From assembly GCA_026004215.1 (NCBI GenBank), contig BPIR01000001.1:1330566-1394565 (forward strand): a stretch of 64,000 bases of DNA, read 5' to 3'. Position 1 is the stretch's first letter. Each line of letters starts with the position of its first letter. A model generated the notes under the pieces. It searched no databases and was not told the DNA's origin. It was given only the letters and a program-made list of their open reading frames with translations. Both the position numbers and the translations under genes were made by a program. Of the stretch, positions 1 through 8,678 are shown piece after piece. Origin of the DNA: Candidatus Binatia bacterium (GTDB lineage: Bacteria > Desulfobacterota > Binatia > HRBIN30).

Positions 1-439
1 CCGCTCGGGATACGGCACACGCGTACTGGGCGGCTCGTCGTGGCCCTCGTCGATCGAAACCCCGCCCCCGTTCTGAACTTCATCCTCGCCGGGCAGCGTT
101 GGGCCGCGGGAAGATAACGCCACCTCAGTGCGTCACACCGAGCCCCTAGTGCGTGGCCCGAAAAGTCCCACGCCCTCGCGGCATCAGACCGGAACAGCGG
201 GAACGATCTCGTTCGGCCTGTTACCATCGCATCCTCGAACGCGATCCCGGCAAGCGCGCGCTCACAGCCGCCTGGCGGGCGCAGTCCACCGCCTCCGTCG
301 CCGCAAGCCACTGGTGCGCAAGCTCCTCGAGCGCCTCCTCGACCCGCTCCGTCCGACGCTCGTGCCGCCGCACGACCCCGCAGCCCTACCCCCTTCGCCT
401 TGCATCTTCGCCCGTACCATCACAAACATCGTCGACCCC
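1..439. other. Left edge, no intact gene
   Basis: No reading frame here has a convincing start, ribosome binding site and protein-like composition together. The far (C-terminal) part of the decayed integrase described next would lie here on the minus strand, but I cannot follow its catalytic His-x-x-Arg...Tyr region. A short minus-strand stretch near 235-390 reads like a helical protein fragment (…ERVEEALEELAHQW…) and belongs to nothing I recognise. Confidence 0.5.
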
Positions 440-935
440 AGGCTCGTCCTCAGCACCCGCTCCCTTCTCCCTGTTGCCAGGAATCGATGTCCCGGACCCG
501 CAAGCACGAGGCATTCCATGAGCCGCAGCCGAGCGCGGTGCATCAGCGCCGCCGTGAACCACTTCTCGCCGCGAAGCTCGTGCAAGACTGCCTTCACCCC
601 TTCGCATGCCAAAACAAGAGGCAACCGCTTCCTTTTCCGGGCGCGAATCACTTGACCGAGGGCACCGACCTCCCGCCCCGGCACATGGCGGTAGAGGAAG
701 AGGAGGCCGCAAGAGCTTGATTCTGCGTCGAGGCGCGCACCTGCTCCTTCACGACCCAGTGGGTGGGAAGTTCGTTGATCCCCGGCTCGGCCACGCCCTC
801 CGGGTAACGCACCTTGTGGAAGAGATTGAATCGCCTAGGGCATCGCTCATCGGTATCTTCTGTTCTCCGGCTTTGGCGCCCACTGGCAACGCCTCCGCCT
901 GGCGCACCCGCTCGAACAGGCCGGGCTTCAGCGTA
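440..935 (-). pseudogene. Decayed integron-type tyrosine integrase (IntI/XerC-like)
   Basis: Integron integrases are tyrosine recombinases that move gene cassettes between attI and attC sites. On the minus strand the family sequence can be followed through several reading frames: …KPGLFERVRQ (about 928-899), …RQSRRTE…RRFNLFHKVRYP…VVKEQVRASTQNQAL (to 711), then LLFLYRHVPGREVGALGQVI…RLRLMECLVL (about 700-502), then RVRDID. The joins need small indels near 890, 695 (GCGGCCTCCTC where one C is missing) and 501 (one extra base). The STQNQALAALLFLYR and RLRLMECLRLRVRDID patterns are hallmarks of this family. The catalytic C-terminal part is not recognisable. No function is expected. Whether a cassette array once lay to the right (beyond the gene start) cannot be seen by eye. 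Confidence 0.8.
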
Positions 936-1099
936 TTCACAGACGGTGCCGTACCTGTGATGGACCTCGGCTCGCGGCTCGTTCCCGACCTCGAAGTCCT
1001 CGCCCGCAGCTCTGCGACCTTCAGCTCGCTCAAGGAAATACTTCCTTGCCACCCGCTTTGACGCTGTTACGAGCATCCGCGGAATACCACCAGCCGCCC

Positions 1100-1870
1100 C
1101 TCCCGTTACTCCCTTTTCTCACCCCCCAAATGCGCGGCGCGACACTTGGCCGCTCGGGAAGACGAGCGAGCAGGCGACCTCACCCTCCTGCACGAAATGC
1201 TACACCACGCTGCTGTGGACAAATCCGCTGGCGCCGCCGGTTCGTATAGCGCTCCTGGAAGCCGCACAGCGCCACCCCTCTCAGTCATCACGCTTCCCTT
1301 TTCGTTCCCACGAGCAAAGAGTGATAGCTGTCGCCAAGGCCTTGGAACATCGCGCCCGCTCGCTCCGCCGGATCGAGCCATGCCTCGCGTTCACCGGGAG
1401 AAAGCCCGTTCCGCTTCGTCTGCCCCACGGTCGTGAACGCTTCTGTCTCTACCAAGGCCTCCTCATCGAGCTGTTCCTCCAGCAGCGGTCGGCATTCCTC
1501 TACCGTCGCGATATGCGCATATCCGATCGGCGCAACGCGCTCGGGGTCGAGCGATCCACCCCGCAACTAGTGGAAAAAGCTGGTGCTCGACCCCGCCCCT
1601 CGGATTCTCGAAATGGGTTTCACCGCCACAAGCCCGAATGAAGCCCCCATTCCCTCTCCGAAAAAGTTTCCCTTTACGAAGCCAAGGTCCAATCGGTCGG
1701 CTTCTCCAACAACTCACGGAGCTCATCCGCGGCAGCAACAACGAACGCTGCGCCGAGAGAAAAGCTCCCCCTTTTGGTTCCACTCATGGCACGGCCGACC
1801 TTCTCTCCCCCGGGGTGTTGTCCGTACTGCCCGTGCGGATCCGAGGTCTTGGCCAAAGCTGCACGGATTG
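1100..1870 (-). pseudogene. Unrecognised decayed coding-like stretch
   Basis: Several minus-strand fragments have protein-like composition but no start or Shine-Dalgarno site, and they abut each other in different frames. Examples are a fragment around 1674-1856 (…KVGRAMSGTKRGSFSLGAAF…ELRELLEKP…) ending at a TAA, and one around 1288-1566 (…VAPIGYAHIATVEECRPLLEE…LSPGEREAWLD…). I read this as one or two genes broken by frameshifts, contemporary with the neighbouring integrase wreck. I do not recognise the family. It could also be chance open frames in GC-rich DNA. Confidence 0.35.
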
Positions 1871-2027
1871 CAGAGGCTAGGACAAACCTAAATCCACGGT
1901 TGCCGTCCCAGGTCGCATTGTTGTCACCGTTCTTGCGTTCAGTTGATGGAAGCGGGGGCGGGAATCCAGGATGGCGATTGCGAACGAACCGCAGCGATCG
2001 GGCGCGGGGCGGCGAGCTCGCAGCTCC

Positions 2028-3647
2028 TCATGGACCCACGTGCACCCGTAACGTTTCCCCAGCGACCGTGATGTCGTAGTCGCGATTGGGCGCGGCTGGA
2101 ACGACCCACACGCCGTTGAACTCCCCATCGCCAGCCACCGGGTCGGGCGCAATCCCATCATCTCGTAGCGCGACCTGCACCGTGGCACTCGAGGCCACCC
2201 GGCGCACAATCGCCGGCGCCAGTGGCCGCGCAGTTGCGCATTCAATGCTGAGCACGCGTAGGGCCAGGGTTTCTCCGGCGCGCCGTACGAGCGTGTCTTC
2301 GACTGGCAGCAAGCGGCGCACGACCACCTGCTGCGAACAGCTCAGTGCCCCCACTCCGTTCGCCCCCCAAGCCCGGAGGATGCGGCCAGTGACCAGCGCA
2401 CACGCAGGCTCGCCGCCGCACGCCACGGGAGCACCGCTGGCCAACAACAAGTTCCGCGTTTCCATCCAGGTGCGGGCGGGATCTTGAGCGGCGAGCAACG
2501 CGGCGACTCCCGTAACGTGAGCAGCCGCTGGCGAGCTGCCCCCCGGAATGACACTCCGGCCTCCCCCGGGAACCAACACGGGAATGCTCACTCCTGGAGC
2601 AGCCAGATGCACCGTTCGTTTGCCGTAGCGATACAGGACGTTTCCGTACCGATCGGAACCCGTTACGGAGATGACGTTCGATACAGGATAACTGGCCGGG
2701 TAGAACGGGCACGTCCCTCTCGCATCGGAATTGATTCGGCCGTTCCCTGCAGAGGCGATCAGGAGCACGCCGCGGTCTCGCAGCCGCGCAACCGCAGCCT
2801 CCATCGCACAGTCGCAGCATTCGGATCCAAAGGAGAAATTGACCGCCACAATCCGGACTCGTTCGCGATCGATGAGGTCCGCCAGCCATTCGAGACACTG
2901 GATCGCTTGGGTCCGTGAGCCATAGCTTTGCCCGCCTGCCTTACAGGGAATGATCTGTGCGCCCCACATAATCCCGTCGATGCCGACCGCACCATTGTTC
3001 CCCCTCGCGGCAATGATGCCAGCCATTGCCGTGCCGTGGTCCGCGTCGTCGCTCACGTGTTCGTCCGGCACCGGTCCAACGAAGCTCCTCCGCCAGGGCG
3101 CGATCCTTCCCTGCAGGTCGGGATGCGAGATGTCTAACCCCGTATCAACGATCGCGACGTAAACGGTGCGAGATTCCAGCGCCTCGGCAGGCCAGCCCAA
3201 TGCAGACCACGCTTGCCGGGCTTGGATCGCCTGCAGGTTCCAGGCCCCACCCGGGGTCGCCGTGGCCGCGGGAGATGGCCACACCTGCGGGCAGGCTCCG
3301 CCGCCGGTCTCCCACGACTCCACCGCGGCCGCACGCAGTCGAGTGTGGCTTGCCGCTAACACCCCGAATGGAGTGTTTGCGCGGAGTCGTGCATCGAGGC
3401 TGGTCTTGCGGCGCCGCAGGTACACCGTCTGCTCGTCTGAAGTGCAGCGACAGGCCGCCGAACAACTGCACGTTGCCGTCGGAGTGGGTGCGGCGACAGC
3501 CGAATCCGGACGAGAAGTCGGCAGGCGGGGAGTTGCCGTTGCCGCCCTCGCCCTTGCGGGCGCGAGAGAGCAACTCGCCAGGATTGCAACCGCCACAACG
3601 CTGCCGCAGACCTTTGCCTTACTCCAGTACTGGGGATCTCTGTCCAT
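2028..3647 (-). CDS. Secreted subtilisin-like (S8) serine protease
   Basis: A 539-residue serine endopeptidase of the subtilase family. The start has a GGGAAGGCGAG site directly upstream. The N-terminus is a signal sequence (about residues 12-35) with LASC at 23-26, which could be a lipobox. A Cys/Thr-rich pro-region follows, then the catalytic domain: Asp168 in VDTGLD, His204 in DHGTAMAG, the oxyanion Asn302 in SAGNG, and nucleophile Ser372 in GGSSPAAAHVTG, where the usual GTSMAAPH has become GSSPAAAH. The last 100 residues form a beta-type domain with the DDG…PDPVAGDGEF pattern seen at the end of many exported proteins. It is divergent from the ATPase-helicase gene with about 290 bp between the starts. 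Extracellular or surface proteolysis is likely; the substrate is unknown. Confidence 0.9.
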   Translation of the reverse strand: MDRDPQYWSKAKVCGSVVAVAILASCSLAPARARAATATPRLPTSRPDSAVAAPTPTATCSCSAACRCTSDEQTVYLRRRKTSLDARLRANTPFGVLAASHTRLRAAAVESWETGGGACPQVWPSPAATATPGGAWNLQAIQARQAWSALGWPAEALESRTVYVAIVDTGLDISHPDLQGRIAPWRRSFVGPVPDEHVSDDADHGTAMAGIIAARGNNGAVGIDGIMWGAQIIPCKAGGQSYGSRTQAIQCLEWLADLIDRERVRIVAVNFSFGSECCDCAMEAAVARLRDRGVLLIASAGNGRINSDARGTCPFYPASYPVSNVISVTGSDRYGNVLYRYGKRTVHLAAPGVSIPVLVPGGGRSVIPGGSSPAAAHVTGVAALLAAQDPARTWMETRNLLLASGAPVACGGEPACALVTGRILRAWGANGVGALSCSQQVVVRRLLPVEDTLVRRAGETLALRVLSIECATARPLAPAIVRRVASSATVQVALRDDGIAPDPVAGDGEFNGVWVVPAAPNRDYDITVAGETLRVHVGP

Positions 3648-3935
3648 CTCGCCTTCCCGCTGCCCCCGAATCTTGTTGGTTCCGCACCCCCAGCTCGGCC
3701 CGGCCGAACCTTCACGGCTATTACCGCGTTGCCATTGCTCGCCACAAGGGAAACGAGGAGCAAATCATCTGGGGCTCCGCTTGCAACCAACGAGTGGCAA
3801 ACGGCACTCACGTCTGACGAAGCCCACGATTCTGCAACCGCGGCGGCGCTGTACCCATGCCCGGACGAGTCGCTCCGTGGAGCGTCCTCCCACGGGGCCT
3901 CTTGTGCTGGGTATCGAAATGGATTTTCTAGAGGG

Positions 3936-6900
3936 ATGCCCGACCATCTCGATCCACTTTGCGAGCAGCTCCTGGCTGCGTACAGAGCGCACCCAGCCCT
4001 GATCCGCGAACACTACGGAATCGAACAAACGGTGCTCGCTGGCGGTTACGGATATCGCCAAGTCTTCGAGCTGGTGCAAAACGGCGCGGACGCGGAGTGG
4101 GAAACTTGGGATGCCGGCCGACCAACTCCGGAAGGAGGCCGTATCGCTGTGGTGCTCGCGGCTCCCTATCTGTACGTGGCAAACACCGGTGCGCCTCTGA
4201 GCCAAGAGGGAATCGAAGCACTGCTTTCTTCGCACTCCTCGCCCAAGCGAGGCAACCAAATCGGCCGTTTTGGGCTCGGATTTAAATCGCTCTTGCGACT
4301 GGGTGGCAAAGTGGACCTGTTCTCGCGTGGCCGCGGCGTGCTGCGTTTCGATCCGTCCCGCTGTCGCCGTTTCGTTCAGGAGGAGTTTGGTGTCCGCGAT
4401 GCCCCGGCTTTGCGCCTCGCGTGGTGGCTGGACGCTGCAGAATGGGATTCGGATCCGATCCTCAGCGAGTTCGACTGGGCAGAAACCATCGTGCGGGCGG
4501 AAATTGGCGATCCGACTGCAACGGCTCACCTCGAAAAAGAAATCACCAACTTTCCTGGCGAATTTCTGCTTTTCTTCCCCTTTCCGCTGCGGCTGCGGCT
4601 GGATTCGGGCCGTGGCCAGCGCGTTGTGTCCGTCGAGGTTCAAGGAAAAGAACGGATACTCTACGACGGGAACGAGCAATCAAGGTGGTTGCTCGTGCAA
4701 AACGAAATCATGCTCACGGACCCTGAGGCCGTTCAAGATGCCACTCACGTGCATGCGCGGGACCGCGTGCCGTTGAGCTGGGCGGTTCCCTTGCAGGGCC
4801 GGAGGGAGGAGAGCGGGCGGTTCTGGGCCTTTTTCCCTACCCGCACGGCAACGTTTCTGCCAGGCATTCTCAACGCCCCGTGGAAACTCAACAGCGACCG
4901 CAACGCGCTCGTTCCCGGCCCGTGGAACGCGGCTCTCATGCGCGAGGGGGCTCGAATGATCCTCGATACGCTGCCCGAACTTTCCTCGCCCACGGACCCG
5001 GGACGGCCTCTCGATTTCTTCCCCCGCCAAACCGAGCGCAAGGATGAAGATGCTTCCCCGCTTTTGGAAACCCTGTGGAACGAGCTCACACAACGGCCGC
5101 TCGTCGCCGACGGCAGCGGACGCTTGCAGCACCCGCGGGAGCTTCAGCGACATCCTTTGGACAGCCCTGAGCTCGCGCGAAGCTGGACGGAGCTCGCTGA
5201 GGAACACAGACGCGCCGAGTTTGTTCACCCGAGTTGTCTGATCGGACAGCGTCCTGCTCGACTCAATGCACTCGCAGAGCGACTACGCGCTGCAACCGCA
5301 AGTGTCGGCCGTACGAACCCGGGCATGCTGCAACGCTGCGACCCTCGCAGCTGGTTCAGCGCGGTAGCCAGCACGGACTCCGCCACGGCCCGCCGCGTGC
5401 TGCAACTGGCCGAACAGTACTCCAAAGAATGCACTTCGTCGGTATGGGCATCCATACGAGCGGAGTTGCGCATTATCGTGAACGCCAAAGGGGGCCTGGT
5501 AGACGCGCGCACCGCCGTGCTGGTCCCTGCGGAGGTGCCCTCCCCTGGGGAGAGCTCCGCTGTTGCCGACTTCCTGATGGCGGACTCCCACTCCAAGCGA
5601 ATTCTCATGGAAGTTCTAAAGGTTCCTTCGCTTTCCGACGAATGGTGGTTGGAAGTTCTTCGGGAGGTACGAAGAGGCAGATTAGGTGGCCAGGAGCTCG
5701 ACCGGAACACGCGTTGCCACGTACTGTGGAGACTATTGAGAAGCGCCCCGAAAGTGGCCGTGCAAACGTTTCTGCGGGAGCAAGAGAATGCCATTCCGAT
5801 CATGCGCGGAGATGGGGAGTGGGCCCCACCGAGCGAGGTGCTCCTGCCGGGAACGTTTATCCGACCAGACGACGAACAAAACACTCGGGCTCTAGTCGAT
5901 CTGAAGTACCACGCCGAGGACAAAGAGCTTCTTTCCGTCGCAGGTGTGCGCGATCATCCGGAACTCCGCAACGGACGAGCCCCATCCGCCTACTGCACGA
6001 ACGTACTCGCAGAGCCATGGCTCAGTCATTGGAGATGGGAATACTATTGTAACGTCGATCGCCGGCCTCGCTCAGCTCATCTCGGTCCCTGGAACACAAA
6101 ATTTCCCGGCGGCACAACCTTGCTCGAGTTACTCGGGGGCTTACCCAACGCGCAGTTGACCGAGGCGATCCTTGGCCTGTTCGAGGACGGACACTTACCG
6201 ACGACGGTGCATTTCTTTCATGAAACTCAGGAACGCTACCGTCCCCTCGACGTCCCCCACCCGCTTTTGTGGATTTTACGGAAGCATGGCCGCCTGCGGG
6301 TCGGGGACACAACAGTGAGTTTGCGTGCCGTACTCGCGCGGTGGAACTGCAGTGTCGTGCGAGAAGCAACCAATCCGCTGCGATGGCAACGAACTTTCCC
6401 GGTCCTCTCGACGACCGAGCCTGCGGTAGATCCAACTTCGACTGACGTGTCGGAGCTTTGGCATGCGGTATTTCATCAGTACGATCTCACCGCGAGCGGC
6501 AACAGTGCAAGCCTGGGCGAGCTGTTTGCTGCGGCTTCCGTAGACGACTTCGTGCCATCGGTGGTGCACATCGACGGCCGGCGATGCGCCATCCAGGAAA
6601 TCTATGTTGCGGATTCGGAGGCTCTCGCGGTGCGGGCTCGGGGCTTGGGTGTACCGGCCATAGCAATTCCGACGGAAGACAAACCGAGATGGGTACAGAA
6701 AGGGGCCAAGGCACTCGACCAACTTTTCGAGGCTCGCTGGGACGACGCGCACTTGCCACCAGGATTGATCACCGAAATCGTTCCGGAGTTGGCGGAAGTG
6801 CTTCCAGCCGCTGACTTCCGCAATGTCTTAGGTCAGCCAGTATCCAATCTGCGGCTCGCTTTTGATGGCCGCGAAATTCCCCAGCCTTCCCTGTTTTGGC

Positions 6901-8678
6901 ACGGTCTATTGTACCTCGATCTCGCGCACCTGGCTGCTCTCCCGCGACAGAGTCGCCTCCGCGCCGTGCTGAACGATCTCATCGCCGCAGGATGCATGAG
7001 TGACTGCTCCCTCGACACGGTCCTGGCACAGCTAGCCGACGCCGAGCTCGAAAGGCTGCGGGAAAAACTCGCCCGGGCAACGAGCCTAGCGGAGCGCGTC
7101 CTCCTGCTGGTGGGCGGACAAACTGAAGCCCTGTTCCAGGCTCTGGGCCACGCGGGACGACTAGAGATGATCCGGCATTGCTCCGATATGCAACTGGCGG
7201 AGCTGCTTCTCGCTCGCCTCGGTCCGGCAACCCTGGCAGCGCTCGCTCCGGCGCTAGAGGCCCAGGGGCTCAGGCCGCCGCAGCGTTGGGGCACCGCCAA
7301 GGCACGAAGTTTTGTAACGAGCATGGGTTTCCCCGAGGAGTTCGCTGTAGCCGCGGAAAGTCCGCTCGACGCCGAAGAGGTCGTCAGCGGGCCGCTTCTC
7401 CTACCTCCGTTGCATGACTTTCAGACCGAGCTGCTGCGAGACCTCCAAGGCTTGCTCGAAACACCCGCGGAGAGGCGGCGAGCAGTCATCAGCCTTCCCA
7501 CCGGTGCGGGGAAAACCCGTGTCGCTGTGGAGGCAGCAGTCCGCTTTGTTCTCGCGCCACCCCGTCCTCCCCGGAGCGTGTTGTGGGTGGCACAAACCGA
7601 GGAATTGTGCGAGCAAGCGGTAGCCGCCTTCCGTCAGGCCTGGATGAATTTCGGCGCCGAAGGCACGAACCTTCGGATTGTTCGGCTTTGGGGAGGCAAC
7701 CCGAACCCGGCCCCGGAAAGCCCCAACAGCCCGGTGGTCGTAGTCTCCTCTATCCAAACCTTGAACTTTCGCGTGGGGTCGTCGGATCTCGAATGGTTGT
7801 ATCCGCCCGGGCTCGTGGTCATCGACGAATGCCATCACGCCATTGCACCCAGTTATTCAAAAGTGCTTCGATGGATCGAAGGGCGGCACTTGTCGGACGC
7901 CACGCCAAAGGTCGAGCCGCCGATTTTGGGCCTGAGCGCCACCCCCTTTCGGGCAGACGACGAGGAAAGCCGGCGGCTGGCACGTCGCTTCGATAACCGC
8001 TGGTTTCCCGCAAACCAAGCGGAGCTGCACCAGAGGCTCGTCACCGAGAAAATCCTTACGCGCGTGCGCTACCAAGCACTCGATTCCAACGTGAGTGCAC
8101 CCCCCGCGATCATCGAACGGCTACTCGACCTGATGGATAAGGGCGAGGGAGTAAAGTTCGACCGTGCGGTGGACGACCTGAACCTGTTTTTTGCGGAGAG
8201 CGAGGAGCGAAACGAGTGGCTCGTGAGCATCGTAACCGGTGCACCGGAGCGTTCCATTTTGTTTTTCGCGAACTCCGTTCGACACGCTGAGGAAATGGCG
8301 GTGCGCCTGCATCTCGCGGGGGTCCCTGCGGCCGCCGTGACCGGAAGCACACCCAGCGCTGCGCGCCGTTGCTTTCTTCGCGCCTTTCAGGATGGCAGCG
8401 TGCGTGTCCTCTGCAACCACAGCGTACTGAGCACGGGGTTCGATGCACCGAAAACGGACATGATTCTGATCGCACGGCACGTCTTCAGCCCGGTGCGTTA
8501 CATGCAAATGGTGGGGCGCGGTTTACGTGGCCCGAAAAACGGGGGCACGGAGAGTTGCCGCATCGTTACCGTGCTCGACAACCTAGGGCGCTTTGCGGAC
8601 CGCCACCCGTACCACTACTGCGCGCGCTACTTCAGCGACACCGCTAGCGACGACTCGACCCGTAGGATCGCACTCTGA
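3936..8678 (+). CDS. Sacsin/Hsp90-like GHKL ATPase fused to SF2 (DEAD/DEAH-type) helicase
   Basis: A 1,580-residue protein counted from the ATG at 3936; the frame extends up to a TTG at 3729, but residues before the ATG look non-coding. The N-terminus is a Bergerat-fold ATPase of the sacsin type: N-box ELVQNGADA with Asn49, a VANTGAP loop at about 81-87 in place of the usual DxG box, and IGRFGLGFKS at 109-118. About 950 residues of unknown mixed sequence follow. The C-terminal 400 residues are an SF2 helicase: HDFQ entry motif, Walker A LPTGAGKT at 1187-1194, DECHH at 1297-1301, GLSATPFR, and motif VI QMVGRGLRG. Both ATP sites look intact except for the altered DxG box. The combination of a chaperone-like ATPase and a nucleic-acid motor in one chain suggests defence or repair. 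The 3' end overlaps the convergent UvrD-type helicase gene by 35 bp. Function is inferred from domains only. Confidence 0.88.
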   Translation: MPDHLDPLCEQLLAAYRAHPALIREHYGIEQTVLAGGYGYRQVFELVQNGADAEWETWDAGRPTPEGGRIAVVLAAPYLYVANTGAPLSQEGIEALLSSHSSPKRGNQIGRFGLGFKSLLRLGGKVDLFSRGRGVLRFDPSRCRRFVQEEFGVRDAPALRLAWWLDAAEWDSDPILSEFDWAETIVRAEIGDPTATAHLEKEITNFPGEFLLFFPFPLRLRLDSGRGQRVVSVEVQGKERILYDGNEQSRWLLVQNEIMLTDPEAVQDATHVHARDRVPLSWAVPLQGRREESGRFWAFFPTRTATFLPGILNAPWKLNSDRNALVPGPWNAALMREGARMILDTLPELSSPTDPGRPLDFFPRQTERKDEDASPLLETLWNELTQRPLVADGSGRLQHPRELQRHPLDSPELARSWTELAEEHRRAEFVHPSCLIGQRPARLNALAERLRAATASVGRTNPGMLQRCDPRSWFSAVASTDSATARRVLQLAEQYSKECTSSVWASIRAELRIIVNAKGGLVDARTAVLVPAEVPSPGESSAVADFLMADSHSKRILMEVLKVPSLSDEWWLEVLREVRRGRLGGQELDRNTRCHVLWRLLRSAPKVAVQTFLREQENAIPIMRGDGEWAPPSEVLLPGTFIRPDDEQNTRALVDLKYHAEDKELLSVAGVRDHPELRNGRAPSAYCTNVLAEPWLSHWRWEYYCNVDRRPRSAHLGPWNTKFPGGTTLLELLGGLPNAQLTEAILGLFEDGHLPTTVHFFHETQERYRPLDVPHPLLWILRKHGRLRVGDTTVSLRAVLARWNCSVVREATNPLRWQRTFPVLSTTEPAVDPTSTDVSELWHAVFHQYDLTASGNSASLGELFAAASVDDFVPSVVHIDGRRCAIQEIYVADSEALAVRARGLGVPAIAIPTEDKPRWVQKGAKALDQLFEARWDDAHLPPGLITEIVPELAEVLPAADFRNVLGQPVSNLRLAFDGREIPQPSLFWHGLLYLDLAHLAALPRQSRLRAVLNDLIAAGCMSDCSLDTVLAQLADAELERLREKLARATSLAERVLLLVGGQTEALFQALGHAGRLEMIRHCSDMQLAELLLARLGPATLAALAPALEAQGLRPPQRWGTAKARSFVTSMGFPEEFAVAAESPLDAEEVVSGPLLLPPLHDFQTELLRDLQGLLETPAERRRAVISLPTGAGKTRVAVEAAVRFVLAPPRPPRSVLWVAQTEELCEQAVAAFRQAWMNFGAEGTNLRIVRLWGGNPNPAPESPNSPVVVVSSIQTLNFRVGSSDLEWLYPPGLVVIDECHHAIAPSYSKVLRWIEGRHLSDATPKVEPPILGLSATPFRADDEESRRLARRFDNRWFPANQAELHQRLVTEKILTRVRYQALDSNVSAPPAIIERLLDLMDKGEGVKFDRAVDDLNLFFAESEERNEWLVSIVTGAPERSILFFANSVRHAEEMAVRLHLAGVPAAAVTGSTPSAARRCFLRAFQDGSVRVLCNHSVLSTGFDAPKTDMILIARHVFSPVRYMQMVGRGLRGPKNGGTESCRIVTVLDNLGRFADRHPYHYCARYFSDTASDDSTRRIAL

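Noticed and set aside
3026..4002. Plus-strand open frames over the subtilase gene and its upstream region
   Set aside because: Antisense to clear protease motifs; composition rich in Arg/Pro/Ser without a start site.
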